Shown: positions 48,311 through 57,887 of the stretch, in pieces | Numbering within the stretch: the first letter of the stretch is position 1 | Layout of the letters: each line of letters starts with the position of its first letter | Position numbers and translations under genes: made by a program | Notes under the pieces: generated by a model | Seen by the model: only the letters and a program-made list of their open reading frames with translations | Databases searched by the model: none | What the model was told of the DNA's origin: nothing | Assembly (NCBI GenBank): GCA_902774815.1 | Contig: CACYJV010000013.1 | Coordinates: 1-64,000, forward strand | Source of the DNA: an uncultured Prevotellaceae bacterium | GTDB taxonomy: Bacteria > Bacteroidota > Bacteroidia > Bacteroidales > Bacteroidaceae | Direction of reading: 5' to 3' | DNA length: 64,000 nucleotides

Positions 48311-51300
48311 ATGAAAGTAGAAGTGATGAAACAGTTCCGAATCCTTTTGGCAATCTTCCTGCTATGGGTGGGAGGAGCCGCTGTCTTTGCAGAAGAAATT
48401 ACTGACGCGCAGGGCATAACCTATGAGACCTATACCATTAGTGGCGAAACGGGCTATTTTGCACGTATCACCTATGCTTACTCGTCGGACTTTTCGCTGA
48501 CGATACCCGACAAAGTGACGATGGCGAACGGCAGTCAGGCAACGGTGACGGGCTTTTCCAAGAGTTTTACCTGTTATTGCCGGAATGTAAGTGCTATTTA
48601 TATCAAAGAGAGCACCTACGACGAAGGCACTTTTGCTGGTGATTTCACTGGAATGCCTCATTTGGGAATCATCTGGTTTTACTATCCACCAGACGACGTG
48701 GTATCGACCAACAAATCGTGGATGTTGGATCCCAGTACACGTTTCGTAGAGAACGTCGATGTGTATCTCAGTGAAACGGTAAGGCCTTACGTCGTCATTC
48801 GCAATTCATATTATTATAATTCGTACCCTTTGTCGTGGAAGAGGCATGAAAAGGTGAACGAAATCCATTGCAACTCCCAATATAAAGATAGATTTATAGG
48901 CTATGCGCCCGTGTCGGGCAACACTTTTGCCGGCCTTGAATCAGCAATCATGTGGATCAACCCCGGCACTTCAGGCAAGCTCGTCGTTCCGGCATGGGCC
49001 AACTCTTGGCAAGTCTCCCGACTTGGCTATACTAGCGTTAAAACGCCGATTTCCTGTCCTTTCCTCACCACCCTTGAGTTTGCGGGAGATATCTATATTG
49101 ACGGGGAAGTCGATTTCACGGGTTGCACGGAACTGAGTAAGTTGATATTCCAAGGAAATGCCGCCATTTGGAAAGCCGTATTTCCTACAGAGAGCGGAAA
49201 GGAGTTGAATATTGAGCAAATCGACTTCCATGGTGACGCAGCGTTTGGCAAATCGCTCAAGAACTTGCCGAATCTGAAGAAGGTATATTTCTATGGCGAA
49301 ATCCCGACAATTAGTTCTCCCTACGAGACATTCTATAACTCTGGTAGTGACATCACCTTCTATGTCAACATGGACATCTACGAGATTGCGGAGTGGAAAG
49401 AGAATAATCCTAATTGGCAGGACCTGAACCTGCAACCCATCGACCCAAGGTCGAGCTATCGTAAGGTAACTATCAATAACCCGGGCGCAGGCACCTTCAA
49501 AGTTCGCAGAGAATATAACAATCATGTGACTTGGGCAATTATAGAGCCTAATACCACAAGGACCATCGAGGTCGATAAGGGGGCTTGGCTTTCGGTGAAA
49601 GACGTTGTCTTTGAATCTACTGAATACAGCCTGAATTCTTTTGTGTTCAACGAATCTCATGAGTTAAGACCAGCGTCAAACGGGGCAGAAGCAACGTATG
49701 CATATGTCACTGAAAAGACAAACACGCTCACGGCATACTATCACAAGTTAGACTATCCCGCTGGAACCGTGTTCAACATTCACTTTACGAAAGTGGGCGA
49801 TGGAGAAATGAATTTCCGTGATACCGATGAAAACGAATGGGCTGGTGATGGAGAAGGCAATTATCAAACTCTCTATAATATGGTCCAGGACGGCGAGGAG
49901 CATGACTATACTTGTACATACTACGAGTATCAAGATATGGGCATTAGTTTCGAATGTTGGTACGAGAAACCTCAGGATGGAATTATGGAAAGTACCCGAG
50001 TCGTTGCCAATGGAGTCCCCGTTGAAAAATGGAAGACAGAAGAACTCGGCGGTCGTCTCTGCGATACTTATATCGTAACGGTAGATGGTGATATGGACAT
50101 TCGAGTCATCCATGAAAACAATGCACGAAGGTTCTCGGCTGTCAACGGTTCTGGCGGCACCATTGCATTGTATCGTGCAGGCGAGAGTGAGTCGGTTGCC
50201 ACCATCGACAATGGAACCAGCATGGACATGGATTTGCCGAAAGCCGATGGCCATTATGCAGTCATCACGCCCAATGAAGGAAAGACGGTTGCTGCCATAT
50301 TCGTAAACAAACCGCTCGGCGGGTCGGAGCGTCTGCACCTCGATCCCAGCAACTACATCGAGGAGGGAGATGTTTGTCGCGTGCCACTGACGGGCTTCGA
50401 CGAGGGCGAAGATACCTATCGCCTGAACGTGCTCTATGCCGACAAGCCTTGCTTGACGTTTGACCTCTCGGTGTTGGGCGACGGAAAGTTTGATTGTCTT
50501 CCCTGCAGGAATGATGATGGTCAGATGACGATACTTCAAGATGTATTGGTTTCTGAGCAGGCCGGCCGTCACCAAATAGTAAAAGTCTACTACGATGAGA
50601 TAGGCGAAAATGGTTATGTGGAGTTCCGCGTGTTTGCTCCTAAGGAAGGAACCAAGCTGAAGGTGTACTGGAGTGGCGAGGACGTCACCGGCAAGTTAAC
50701 TCCGATGAGCAGCAGCAATGACTTGTTGCGTGGCACCATCGCAGTATTGCCCACGTCGGCCACTCTAGGCGAGTTGAAGTCGTCGTCGATGCTGGTCATC
50801 TACGAGGATGCCGACATCATCCAGTTTGCCGATGAGAACGTGAAGGCCATCTGTGTGGAAAACTGGGATGCCAATGGCGACGGCGAGCTCTCGAAGCGGG
50901 AAGCTGCTGCCGTGACCACGCTGAAGACTGATCATGCCGATGGTACTTATGGCGACCCTGTGTTCAAAGGCAATACTAACATCACCTCGTTCGACGAGCT
51001 GGCATACTTCACGGGGCTGACAAGCATCGAAAGCGGAGCGTTCAATGGTTGTACAAGTCTGAAGACGGTTGTTGTTCCCGAGGGTGTAGAAACAATTGCC
51101 GATGATGCATTCAAAGGGTGTACGGAATTGCTGACAGTGTCTTTGCCTGATGGATTGACGAAGATTGGTAGCTCCGCATTCCAAAATGCATCGAAGCTAT
51201 TCGCCATTCGTCTGCCTGAAACGCTGACTGAAATCGAGTCTTTTGCTTTCCGTTACTGTTCATCATTACGATCCGTAGTATTACCTGCTAATATTCAAAA

Positions 51301-51892
51301 ATTGGGAGCTCAGACTTTTATGCTTACCGGGCTGAACACTTTGATTATTCCCGCAAAAGTGACGTCTGTCGGGGAAACAGTTGTTAGTGGACGTAGTCTG
51401 CTTTCGGTTTCAGTGGCTTCTGGAAATACAAAATACAATTCCGCTGATAATTGCAATGCCATCATCAATTCTTCTACACATGAGTTGATTTCTGGTAGCA
51501 AATACGCAAAGATTCCCGCAGGGGTGCTTAAGATTGGCAATTATGCATTCGCATATCTGACTATAGACGAGCTGGAGATTCCAAGTGCGGTGGAATCCAT
51601 TGGTTATGCGGCCTTTACCCAGACTCAATTGGAATCGATTGTTTGTAAGGGAACGACACCTCCCACATTGGAAAGTAATTCGTTTGCATATATGCTTAGT
51701 AATTGCAAACTGACAGTTCCTAGGGGTACGCGAGATGCCTACATCAATGCTGGCTGGACGGAAGACATCTTCAAAGGTGGTGTCGTTGAGGCCGAGCCTG
51801 AGCCCACGTCGTACGACGTCAATGGCGACGGATCTGTAACGATTGCCGATGTGACTAAATTGGTCAACGTCATCTTGGGCAAGGACAAGTAA
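48311..51892 (+). CDS. Large BspA-like leucine-rich repeat protein with EF-hand and dockerin-like tail
   Basis: 1193 residues (ATG at 48311; ATG at 48326 is equally possible). Signal peptide ends near AAVFAEE. The first ~800 residues are beta-rich with scattered repeats and no family I can name. At about residues 855-872 WDANGDGELSKREA is an EF-hand-like calcium site. Then BspA-type LRRs follow (ITSFDELAYFTGLTSI; LTSIESGAFNGCTSLKTVVVP; ELLTVSLPDGLTKIGSSAF). The last ~27 residues, VNGDGSVTIADVTKLVN.., look like one dockerin type I half. Probably a secreted or surface protein for adhesion or binding. Confidence 0.85.
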   Translation: MKVEVMKQFRILLAIFLLWVGGAAVFAEEITDAQGITYETYTISGETGYFARITYAYSSDFSLTIPDKVTMANGSQATVTGFSKSFTCYCRNVSAIYIKESTYDEGTFAGDFTGMPHLGIIWFYYPPDDVVSTNKSWMLDPSTRFVENVDVYLSETVRPYVVIRNSYYYNSYPLSWKRHEKVNEIHCNSQYKDRFIGYAPVSGNTFAGLESAIMWINPGTSGKLVVPAWANSWQVSRLGYTSVKTPISCPFLTTLEFAGDIYIDGEVDFTGCTELSKLIFQGNAAIWKAVFPTESGKELNIEQIDFHGDAAFGKSLKNLPNLKKVYFYGEIPTISSPYETFYNSGSDITFYVNMDIYEIAEWKENNPNWQDLNLQPIDPRSSYRKVTINNPGAGTFKVRREYNNHVTWAIIEPNTTRTIEVDKGAWLSVKDVVFESTEYSLNSFVFNESHELRPASNGAEATYAYVTEKTNTLTAYYHKLDYPAGTVFNIHFTKVGDGEMNFRDTDENEWAGDGEGNYQTLYNMVQDGEEHDYTCTYYEYQDMGISFECWYEKPQDGIMESTRVVANGVPVEKWKTEELGGRLCDTYIVTVDGDMDIRVIHENNARRFSAVNGSGGTIALYRAGESESVATIDNGTSMDMDLPKADGHYAVITPNEGKTVAAIFVNKPLGGSERLHLDPSNYIEEGDVCRVPLTGFDEGEDTYRLNVLYADKPCLTFDLSVLGDGKFDCLPCRNDDGQMTILQDVLVSEQAGRHQIVKVYYDEIGENGYVEFRVFAPKEGTKLKVYWSGEDVTGKLTPMSSSNDLLRGTIAVLPTSATLGELKSSSMLVIYEDADIIQFADENVKAICVENWDANGDGELSKREAAAVTTLKTDHADGTYGDPVFKGNTNITSFDELAYFTGLTSIESGAFNGCTSLKTVVVPEGVETIADDAFKGCTELLTVSLPDGLTKIGSSAFQNASKLFAIRLPETLTEIESFAFRYCSSLRSVVLPANIQKLGAQTFMLTGLNTLIIPAKVTSVGETVVSGRSLLSVSVASGNTKYNSADNCNAIINSSTHELISGSKYAKIPAGVLKIGNYAFAYLTIDELEIPSAVESIGYAAFTQTQLESIVCKGTTPPTLESNSFAYMLSNCKLTVPRGTRDAYINAGWTEDIFKGGVVEAEPEPTSYDVNGDGSVTIADVTKLVNVILGKDK

Positions 51893-51935
51893 GACCAACC
51901 TGGTTCTGAGGAACGTGAAAAGCGTATAATGATTA

Positions 51936-51976
51936 AGTGCCCCGTTACTCAAAAAGAAGTGGCGGGGTGCTTTTTT
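51936..51976 (+). terminator. Terminator after BspA-like gene 1
   Basis: AGTGCCCCG (51936-51944) pairs with CGGGGTGCT (51963-51971) with two G-T pairs, loop of 18, followed by TTTTT. It lies 44 bases after the stop codon. Confidence 0.8.
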
Positions 51977-52062
51977 GTTGCATATTTTCATTGTTTTCCA
52001 CGTTGATAGGTCACTTTCTGGGCCTTACTTTCAGCAGAAAATAAAAATAAAACCGATTTTAT

Positions 52063-52093
52063 TTTGTGTTTTGCTCGTTTATTCGTAACTTTG
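52063..52093 (+). promoter_or_regulatory. Promoter of DUF177-rpmF-fabH-era cluster
   Basis: TTTG (52063-52066), 19-base spacer, TAACTTTG (52086-52093). The first ATG (52103) follows after 9 bases, so the mRNA is close to leaderless. Confidence 0.7.
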
Positions 52094-52102
52094 CAGCCCG
52101 AA

Positions 52103-52627
52103 ATGTGTACAATTGAAGACTTTAAGGTAGATTTGAAAGGGTTGCAGGAGGCTGTGACAGTGTTCCGCTACCATCTCGATGACGACTACTTTGAAGCCAT
52201 CGATGCTCCTGAAGTGAGGCAAGGCGAGCTCGACGTGACTCTTACCGTGCGTAAAGCATCTGAGTACTTTGAGCTGGACTTCCACACCGAGGGTGTTGTG
52301 CATGTTGTGTGCGATCTGTGCCTTGACGATATGGAACAACCCATTGAGAGCAATGAGCATCTGGTTGCACGTTTCGGCGATGTGTCCGACAACGAGGACG
52401 ATGAGATTGTGACGGTGGACGAGAACGAAGGAATGCTCGACACCTCATGGCTCATCTACGAGTTTATCATTCTGGCCATACCCATCAAGCACGTGCATGC
52501 ACCTGGAAAATGCAACGCGGCAATGAGTAAGCTGCTCTCTGAGCACAGCGCTGCCCGAAGCAGCGAAGAGGTTGGCGAGCAACCGATAGACCCGCGCTGG
52601 GAGGCACTCAAAAAGTTAAAAGACTAA
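52103..52627 (+). CDS. yceD: DUF177 / YceD family protein
   Basis: 174 residues. The family is marked by CDLCLDDMEQPIE in the middle (Cys pair) and a Tyr/Phe-rich acidic C-terminal half; it typically precedes rpmF, as here (29 bases away). In other bacteria YceD is linked to 23S rRNA processing and ribosome assembly. The ATG at 52103 is used because the longer frame from 52064 begins upstream of the -7 box. Confidence 0.9.
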   Translation: MCTIEDFKVDLKGLQEAVTVFRYHLDDDYFEAIDAPEVRQGELDVTLTVRKASEYFELDFHTEGVVHVVCDLCLDDMEQPIESNEHLVARFGDVSDNEDDEIVTVDENEGMLDTSWLIYEFIILAIPIKHVHAPGKCNAAMSKLLSEHSAARSSEEVGEQPIDPRWEALKKLKD

Positions 52628-52656
52628 AGTTTAAAAGTTAAAAAGTTAATAGAATT

Positions 52657-52842
52657 ATGGCACATCCTAAAAGAAGACAATCGAAGACACGTACACTGAA
52701 AAGAAGAACTCACGACGGAGCTGTGGCTCCCACACTGGCAGTATGTCCCACTTGCGGCGCTTACTACATCTACCACACTGTTTGCCCGACATGTGGCTAC
52801 TATCGTGGCAAGGTGGCCATCGAGAAAGAGGCTGCTGAATAA
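52657..52842 (+). CDS. rpmF: 50S ribosomal protein L32
   Basis: 61 residues. MAHPKRRQSKTRTLKRRTHD is the standard L32 start, and the two CPTC motifs form the zinc ribbon. Length is normal. It lies between DUF177 and fabH, a conserved order. A run of AAGTTTAAAAGTTAAAAAG words fills the space before it. Confidence 0.97.
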   Translation: MAHPKRRQSKTRTLKRRTHDGAVAPTLAVCPTCGAYYIYHTVCPTCGYYRGKVAIEKEAAE

Positions 52843-52862
52843 TGAGTGATTCATTTCATTCG

Positions 52863-52933
52863 ATGAGTAATTGGTAGTGAACTGCCACACGCTCGTGATG
52901 AGCGTGGAGGGTTGTTTTCTACTAATTACTCAT
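52863..52933. promoter_or_regulatory. Nested inverted repeat between rpmF and fabH
   Basis: Outer arms ATGAGTAATTGGTAG (52863-52877) and CTACTAATTACTCAT (52919-52933) pair over 15 positions with one G-T. Inside, CACGCTC (52888-52894) pairs with GAGCGTG (52900-52906). No T run follows, so this is not a standard terminator; it may modulate fabH expression or stability of the upstream mRNA, or be a small repeat element. Confidence 0.5.
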
Positions 52934-52954
52934 TACTTTATAAAACGACAGAGT

Positions 52955-53968
52955 ATGGGAAAGATAAATGCGATTATCAGTGGCGTTGGCGGATACGTGC
53001 CTGACTATATCCTGACCAACGAAGAACTATCGCGTATGGTTGACACCAGTGACGAGTGGATCATGACTCGCGTAGGTATCAAGGAACGCCACATTCTGGC
53101 CGAAGAAGGTCTTGGCACCAGCTATATGGCCCGTAAGGCAGCCAAGCAGGCGCTCAAGAAAACGGGTGCTGACCCTGACAGCATCGATGCCGTGCTGGTG
53201 GCTACTACCACGCCAGACTATAAGTTCCCGTCAACAGCATCCGTGGTTATTGGCAAACTGGGTCTGAAGAATGCTTTTGCCATGGATCTTTCGGCTGCTT
53301 GTGCCGGTTTCATGTATGCCATGGATATGGCTGCGTCGATGATTAAGTGTGGCCGTTGCCGTCGTATCATCGTTATTGGTGCTGACAAGATGTCGTCGAT
53401 AGCCGACTATACCGACCGTCAGACGTGTGTCCTCTTCGGCGATGGTGCCGGAGCGGTTATCATGGAGGCATCTGAAGAGGAGGGCGTAGGTGCCCAGGAT
53501 GCTTTCTTCCGTACTGACGGCAAGGGTCTTCCCTTCTTGCACATGAAAGCAGGTGGTTCGGTATGCCCGCCCAGTCATTTCACAGTGTCGCATCGTCTGC
53601 ACTACATCTATCAGGAAGGCCGCACGGTGTTCCGCTATGCCGTCACTTCTATGGGCGACGACGTTCTGGAAGTACTGAAGCGTAATGGATTGACCAACGA
53701 CGATGTTGATTGGGTGATTCCTCACGAAGCCAACTATCGCATCATCGAAGCTGTGGCCAAGCGTGTAGGTCTGCCCATGGAACGCATCGTTGTGAATATC
53801 GAGCATTATGGTAACACCTCGGGTGCTACTATCCCTTTGGCCATGTGGGATCATGAGTCTCAACTCAAGAAGGGACAGAACGTCATCTTCACGGCTTTCG
53901 GTGCCGGATTTGCTCATGGTGCCTCTTACTATAAGTGGGCCTACGACGGTGACAAGGTGGCAAAGTAA
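52955..53968 (+). CDS. fabH: 3-oxoacyl-[ACP] synthase III (KAS III)
   Basis: 337 residues. It condenses acetyl-CoA (or branched acyl-CoA) with malonyl-ACP to start fatty acid synthesis. The catalytic Cys116 is in DLSAACAGFMYA; His is in VIPHEANYRI and Asn in EHYGNTSGATIPL. TSDEWIMTRVGIKER near the start is typical. The ATG at 52955 gives the standard N-terminus; a longer frame from 52871 runs into the inverted repeat and is unlikely. era starts 13 bases downstream. Confidence 0.96.
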   Translation: MGKINAIISGVGGYVPDYILTNEELSRMVDTSDEWIMTRVGIKERHILAEEGLGTSYMARKAAKQALKKTGADPDSIDAVLVATTTPDYKFPSTASVVIGKLGLKNAFAMDLSAACAGFMYAMDMAASMIKCGRCRRIIVIGADKMSSIADYTDRQTCVLFGDGAGAVIMEASEEEGVGAQDAFFRTDGKGLPFLHMKAGGSVCPPSHFTVSHRLHYIYQEGRTVFRYAVTSMGDDVLEVLKRNGLTNDDVDWVIPHEANYRIIEAVAKRVGLPMERIVVNIEHYGNTSGATIPLAMWDHESQLKKGQNVIFTAFGAGFAHGASYYKWAYDGDKVAK

Positions 53969-53981
53969 AAGACTATAAAAC

Positions 53982-54905
53982 ATGCACAAAGCAGGATTTG
54001 TAAACATCGTTGGCAATCCCAATGTGGGTAAAAGTACGCTCATGAATCAGTTGGTTGGTGAGCGTATTTCGATTGCTACCTTCAAGGCGCAGACTACGCG
54101 CCATCGTATCATGGGCATCGTCAATACGGACGACATGCAGATTGTGTTTAGCGACACGCCGGGCGTGCTGAAGCCGAACTACAAGATGCAGGAGATGATG
54201 CTTGCTTTCTCGGAGAGCGCCTTGCAGGATGCCGACGTCCTGCTTTACGTTACCGACGTGGTGGAGAATCCTGAGAAGAACATCGACTTCCTGGAGAAAG
54301 TCCAGAAGATGAAGATTCCCGTCATCCTGCTTATCAATAAAATTGATGAGTTAGGAAACAATCCGAAGGACGAGGGGGCGTCAGCGCCTCGAAACAAAAA
54401 CGAGCTGTTAGGGGAAATCGTCGAGAAATGGCACACGTTGTTGCCTAATGCAGAAATCCTTCCCATTTCGGCAAAGAACAAGTTTGGCGTCGACATCTTG
54501 CTTCGCCGTATTCAGGAACTTTTGCCTGAGAGTCCTGCATACTTTGAAAAGGACCAGCTGACTGATAAACCTGCACGTTTCTTCGTATCAGAGATTATTC
54601 GCGAGAAGATCCTGCTCTATTACGATAAGGAGATCCCCTATGCCGTTGAGGTGCGTGTTGATTCGTTCAAGGAGTCGCAACAGCGCATCGACATTCATGC
54701 TACCATCTATGTGGAGCGCGAGTCGCAGAAGGGAATTATCATCGGTCATCAGGGCGTAGCCTTAAAGAAAGTGGGCACAGAGAGCCGCAAGGCACTCGAA
54801 AAGTTCTTTGGCAAGAAGATCAATCTCGAGACATTCGTCAAGGTCGATAAGGACTGGCGATCGTCCGACCGTGAGCTTTCCGCCTTCGGCTATAATCCGG
54901 AATAA
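53982..54905 (+). CDS. era: GTPase Era with an extra loop
   Basis: 307 residues. G1 GNPNVGKST, switch region TTRHRIMGI, G3 DTPG and G4 NKID are present, and a KH domain ends the protein (QKGIIIGHQGVALKKVGTESRKALEKFFGKK). It binds 16S rRNA in 30S assembly. Residues ~126-141 (NNPKDEGASAPRNKNE), just after NKID, form an insert absent from the usual Era loop; its DNA (54357-54404) includes an imperfect palindrome GAGGGGGCG/GCGCCTC that looks like a dispersed repeat. Confidence 0.95.
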   Translation: MHKAGFVNIVGNPNVGKSTLMNQLVGERISIATFKAQTTRHRIMGIVNTDDMQIVFSDTPGVLKPNYKMQEMMLAFSESALQDADVLLYVTDVVENPEKNIDFLEKVQKMKIPVILLINKIDELGNNPKDEGASAPRNKNELLGEIVEKWHTLLPNAEILPISAKNKFGVDILLRRIQELLPESPAYFEKDQLTDKPARFFVSEIIREKILLYYDKEIPYAVEVRVDSFKESQQRIDIHATIYVERESQKGIIIGHQGVALKKVGTESRKALEKFFGKKINLETFVKVDKDWRSSDRELSAFGYNPE

Positions 54906-54955
54906 AAGGAAAGGTTCTGCACAGACCTTCTATGGAGGTGAAGAATCAAATAAAG

Positions 54956-54980
54956 TAGGGACGCGGCCACCGCGTCCCTA
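54956..54980. terminator. GC-rich 11-bp hairpin after era
   Basis: TAGGGACGCGG (54956-54966) and CCGCGTCCCTA (54970-54980) form a perfect stem with a 3-base loop, followed by TAATATTTTAA. It may end transcription of the fabH-era unit. The word also looks like a REP-type dispersed palindrome. Confidence 0.6.
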
Positions 54981-55036
54981 TAATATTTTAATACGAAATA
55001 ATAGTAATAAAAAACTAAAATACTCCGTTGGTGAAG

Positions 55037-56635
55037 ATGAAAGGACGTTGTTTTTTATTATTTGCTCTTCTGTTTTCATTCGTAGCAAGGGCAGAAAACG
55101 TAGAGGTGAATGGCATTTGCTATCACCTTATTTCCGATGGCATTGCTGAAGTGACTACGGGTAGTACCCAATGTTCAGGTGCAGTTGAGATTCCTGCAAC
55201 GTTTACCTACCAGTCCGTTGTTTATCAAGTGGAGGGAATTGGCAATAATGCCTTCAAAAACTGTTCTGCATTGACATCGATTGTTATTCCCGAAGGATTG
55301 AAAACTATTGGTACCTATGCTTTTGCTGGCTGTAAGGCACTTACATCTGTAGTCTTTCCCGACAGCTTGACAAGGATTCTCGCCTATGCCTTTTCCGACT
55401 GTACTTCGTTGAAGAAGGTGCAGATATCCAATCATGTGGAAACGCTCGGGGCCTATGCCTTCAGTGGGTGCTCGGCAATGGAATCTGTCACCCTTGGAAG
55501 TGGTCTCGTTGAGATTTCTTCCGGTGCCTTTCAGAATTGTACGTCATTGGCTGATGTCGACATTCTCGACCTTGCTTCTTATTGCAGGATGAAGATCACG
55601 GGTGCAGCGGAAGTCGGTTCTTGTTCAAATCCTTTCAAATACGCTACCACACTCAGGATCAATGGTGTTAAGACAACGGAGTTGGTCATCCCCGATGGAG
55701 TCATAGAAATCAGCGATTGTGTCTTCTTTGGCTGTAACGCCATTGAATCCCTTGTCGTACCTAATAGTGTAGAGCGCATCGGCAAATGCTCTTTCTTCGA
55801 GTGTAAGAACCTTTTAAGCATTGCCTTGAGTGAAAAACTTCAGTTAATAGGTGAGCATGCCTTTGATGGCTGTGTTGTATTAAACGGTCTTTCCATTCCA
55901 GACAATGTGGTTTCTATTGATAACTATGCCTTCAATCGTTGCTATGCCCTTGATACCGTAGCATTTGGCAAAAACTTGGAATCCATCGGCAATCTGTCTT
56001 TCTGTAATTGCAGCAGCATTTCAGCAATCGAGTTGCCGAATAAAGTGAAAACCATAGGCAACCAATGTTTTTATGGTTGTAGTCAACTTGCCACCGTGTC
56101 ATTGCCGGCCAGTATCACAACGATTGGAAATTTTGCATTTCGTGATGATCCATCACTTTCTAATGTTTATTGCTATGCAACTATGCTTCCAACTGCACCT
56201 GAAAATGTGTTCATGAATTCTGGTGTCGCTAAGGCTACATTGCATGTTCAGGAGTCTGTCCTTGAACTCTATCAAGCCACTACGCCATGGAGCAGCTTTG
56301 GTAAGTTTGAGGTTGTTATCGATGAAATGCCACAATGCGCCACGCCAACCATAGCTTTACATGGCCAAAAGCTTAGCTTTACGTGCGTAACTGATAGGGT
56401 TGAGTTCGTGTCGAAGGTCAGTTTTGTTAACTCTGATGAGGAGCATGTTGGAAATGAAGTCCTTCTGACAGGACGAGTTCGCGTCAACGTCTTTGCCCGA
56501 AAAGAAGGCTATCGTGATTCTGAGGAAGCCGTTGAAGAGTTTGACCTTCCTAAATTAGGCGACGCGAATGGCGATGGGCAGATAACCATAGCCGATGTAA
56601 CGACGCTCGTGAACATCATCCTTGGAAAACAGTAG
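55037..56635 (+). CDS. BspA-like leucine-rich repeat protein with dockerin-like tail
   Basis: 532 residues, signal peptide ending near FVARAEN. About twelve BspA-type LRRs of ~23 residues run from ~50 to ~390 (IGNNAFKNCSALTSIVIPEG; IGTYAFAGCKALTSVVFPDS). A short Ig-like region precedes a tail, DANGDGQITIADVTTLVN.., nearly the same as that of the larger protein at 48311-51892. The true start is ATG 55037; codons at 55028 and 55031 are TTG and GTG. It sits between era and der, which are neighbours in many relatives. Confidence 0.9.
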   Translation: MKGRCFLLFALLFSFVARAENVEVNGICYHLISDGIAEVTTGSTQCSGAVEIPATFTYQSVVYQVEGIGNNAFKNCSALTSIVIPEGLKTIGTYAFAGCKALTSVVFPDSLTRILAYAFSDCTSLKKVQISNHVETLGAYAFSGCSAMESVTLGSGLVEISSGAFQNCTSLADVDILDLASYCRMKITGAAEVGSCSNPFKYATTLRINGVKTTELVIPDGVIEISDCVFFGCNAIESLVVPNSVERIGKCSFFECKNLLSIALSEKLQLIGEHAFDGCVVLNGLSIPDNVVSIDNYAFNRCYALDTVAFGKNLESIGNLSFCNCSSISAIELPNKVKTIGNQCFYGCSQLATVSLPASITTIGNFAFRDDPSLSNVYCYATMLPTAPENVFMNSGVAKATLHVQESVLELYQATTPWSSFGKFEVVIDEMPQCATPTIALHGQKLSFTCVTDRVEFVSKVSFVNSDEEHVGNEVLLTGRVRVNVFARKEGYRDSEEAVEEFDLPKLGDANGDGQITIADVTTLVNIILGKQ

Positions 56636-56658
56636 ATGAAGTATTTTCAAGGCGAAGG

Positions 56659-56689
56659 TTTGTGGTTTCGTCTTTTTTTTGTATCTTTG
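56659..56689 (+). promoter_or_regulatory. Promoter of DUF4421 gene
   Basis: TTTG (56659-56662), 19-base spacer, TATCTTTG (56682-56689): a full consensus promoter immediately behind the BspA-like gene. Confidence 0.7.
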
Positions 56690-56726
56690 CAAGCAAAAGG
56701 AAGGAAGCCATAAAGTATTGCGTATA

Positions 56727-57887
56727 GTGAAACAGAAACTGTTTTTTGTCCTTTTCGCCCTTTGGTGTGCCGCTGCTGTCAGTGCTCAAACATCAGCTCG
56801 TGATCATCATCGTGGACTGATGCGTATGGTTTATGCCGTTAAGAACTACATTGACTCATCAGCTGTCAGAGGCATAGATCCCAGCTACATCCGTGTGCCT
56901 GAGCGTCCTTGGCATGTGGTGGCGCGAAGCAATGTCAGCCAGTCGATCCTCAGGATGAACTCGACTGTTGATGCTGAGGCTTTCTTCTCAAATGTAAAGG
57001 GAAACTTCTTGTGGGAGCCACGCATCACGACCGAGCCGTCTTTTTCCGTCGGCGTGTGGGGCGGCTATCGAGGCTATGGCATAGGCTACCAAAGTAATGT
57101 GGCAGGCGATAAGGGAAGTACTCTCTCGCTTGGTGCCACTGGTGGCAACTATGGACTGAACGTGCGCTTTCACCGATTCCAGACCGATAACCCTAAGGTG
57201 CATTACGAAGGCGATTTCATCCAGGACGATGGCCAGATAGTTCACGAGTGCGAAACTTTTCAGCGCGAGCTTCTGAGCCCCATCCGAGTGCACACACTCA
57301 TAGCAGACGGCTACTACCTGCTGAACGGCCGCCACTTTTCCTATTCGGCTGCCTACGACCAGTCGGCCATTCAGTTGCGGTCGGCAGGTTCGCTGATGGT
57401 AGGTGCCATGTATTATTATTCACATGTTAATTATGCCGACGACCAGAATGCTGACTTCATCTTGCTGATGAACAACATCGGCCATGTGCGGCAGTGGCAG
57501 GTAGGTGTTGGGTTGGGCTATGCCTACAACTGGGTACCTGCTCGGGGATGGCTGGTTAGTGCCGCTTTTATGCCGTTAGTCACTTTCATCAACCGATTAA
57601 AGGTGACTGCCTACGATTCCAACTATCGCCAGTTGGCTATTGACGACATCGATCATGACGACGACGAACTGCCCGAATCGGACTATCGCATCAGCGAGAT
57701 GGCTGAGTACCGCCGAAACAGCAACCTTACGTTGAATTCAGATACCCGTCTGTCGGTGACGTATCAGCGTGAGCGCTGGTATTTGAATGCCTATGGATGC
57801 TACAACCACTTCCGCTACAGTGCTGATAACAGCCATGGCCAGTTGCACGACTGGCTGGCTTGTTTGCAGTTAGGCATCAGGTTTTGA
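56727..57887 (+). CDS. DUF4421-like outer-membrane beta-barrel protein
   Basis: About 386 residues from a GTG at 56727; a TTG at 56718, 10 bases after AAGGAAG, is an alternative. There is no ATG in range and earlier codons overlap the promoter. Signal peptide ends near AAVSAQ. The rest alternates short aromatic strands (VGVWGGYRGYGIGYQSNV; LSLGATGGNYGLNVRFHRF) and ends with LGIRF, as in outer-membrane barrels; it resembles DUF4421. Role unknown. Confidence 0.78.
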   Translation: MKQKLFFVLFALWCAAAVSAQTSARDHHRGLMRMVYAVKNYIDSSAVRGIDPSYIRVPERPWHVVARSNVSQSILRMNSTVDAEAFFSNVKGNFLWEPRITTEPSFSVGVWGGYRGYGIGYQSNVAGDKGSTLSLGATGGNYGLNVRFHRFQTDNPKVHYEGDFIQDDGQIVHECETFQRELLSPIRVHTLIADGYYLLNGRHFSYSAAYDQSAIQLRSAGSLMVGAMYYYSHVNYADDQNADFILLMNNIGHVRQWQVGVGLGYAYNWVPARGWLVSAAFMPLVTFINRLKVTAYDSNYRQLAIDDIDHDDDELPESDYRISEMAEYRRNSNLTLNSDTRLSVTYQRERWYLNAYGCYNHFRYSADNSHGQLHDWLACLQLGIRF

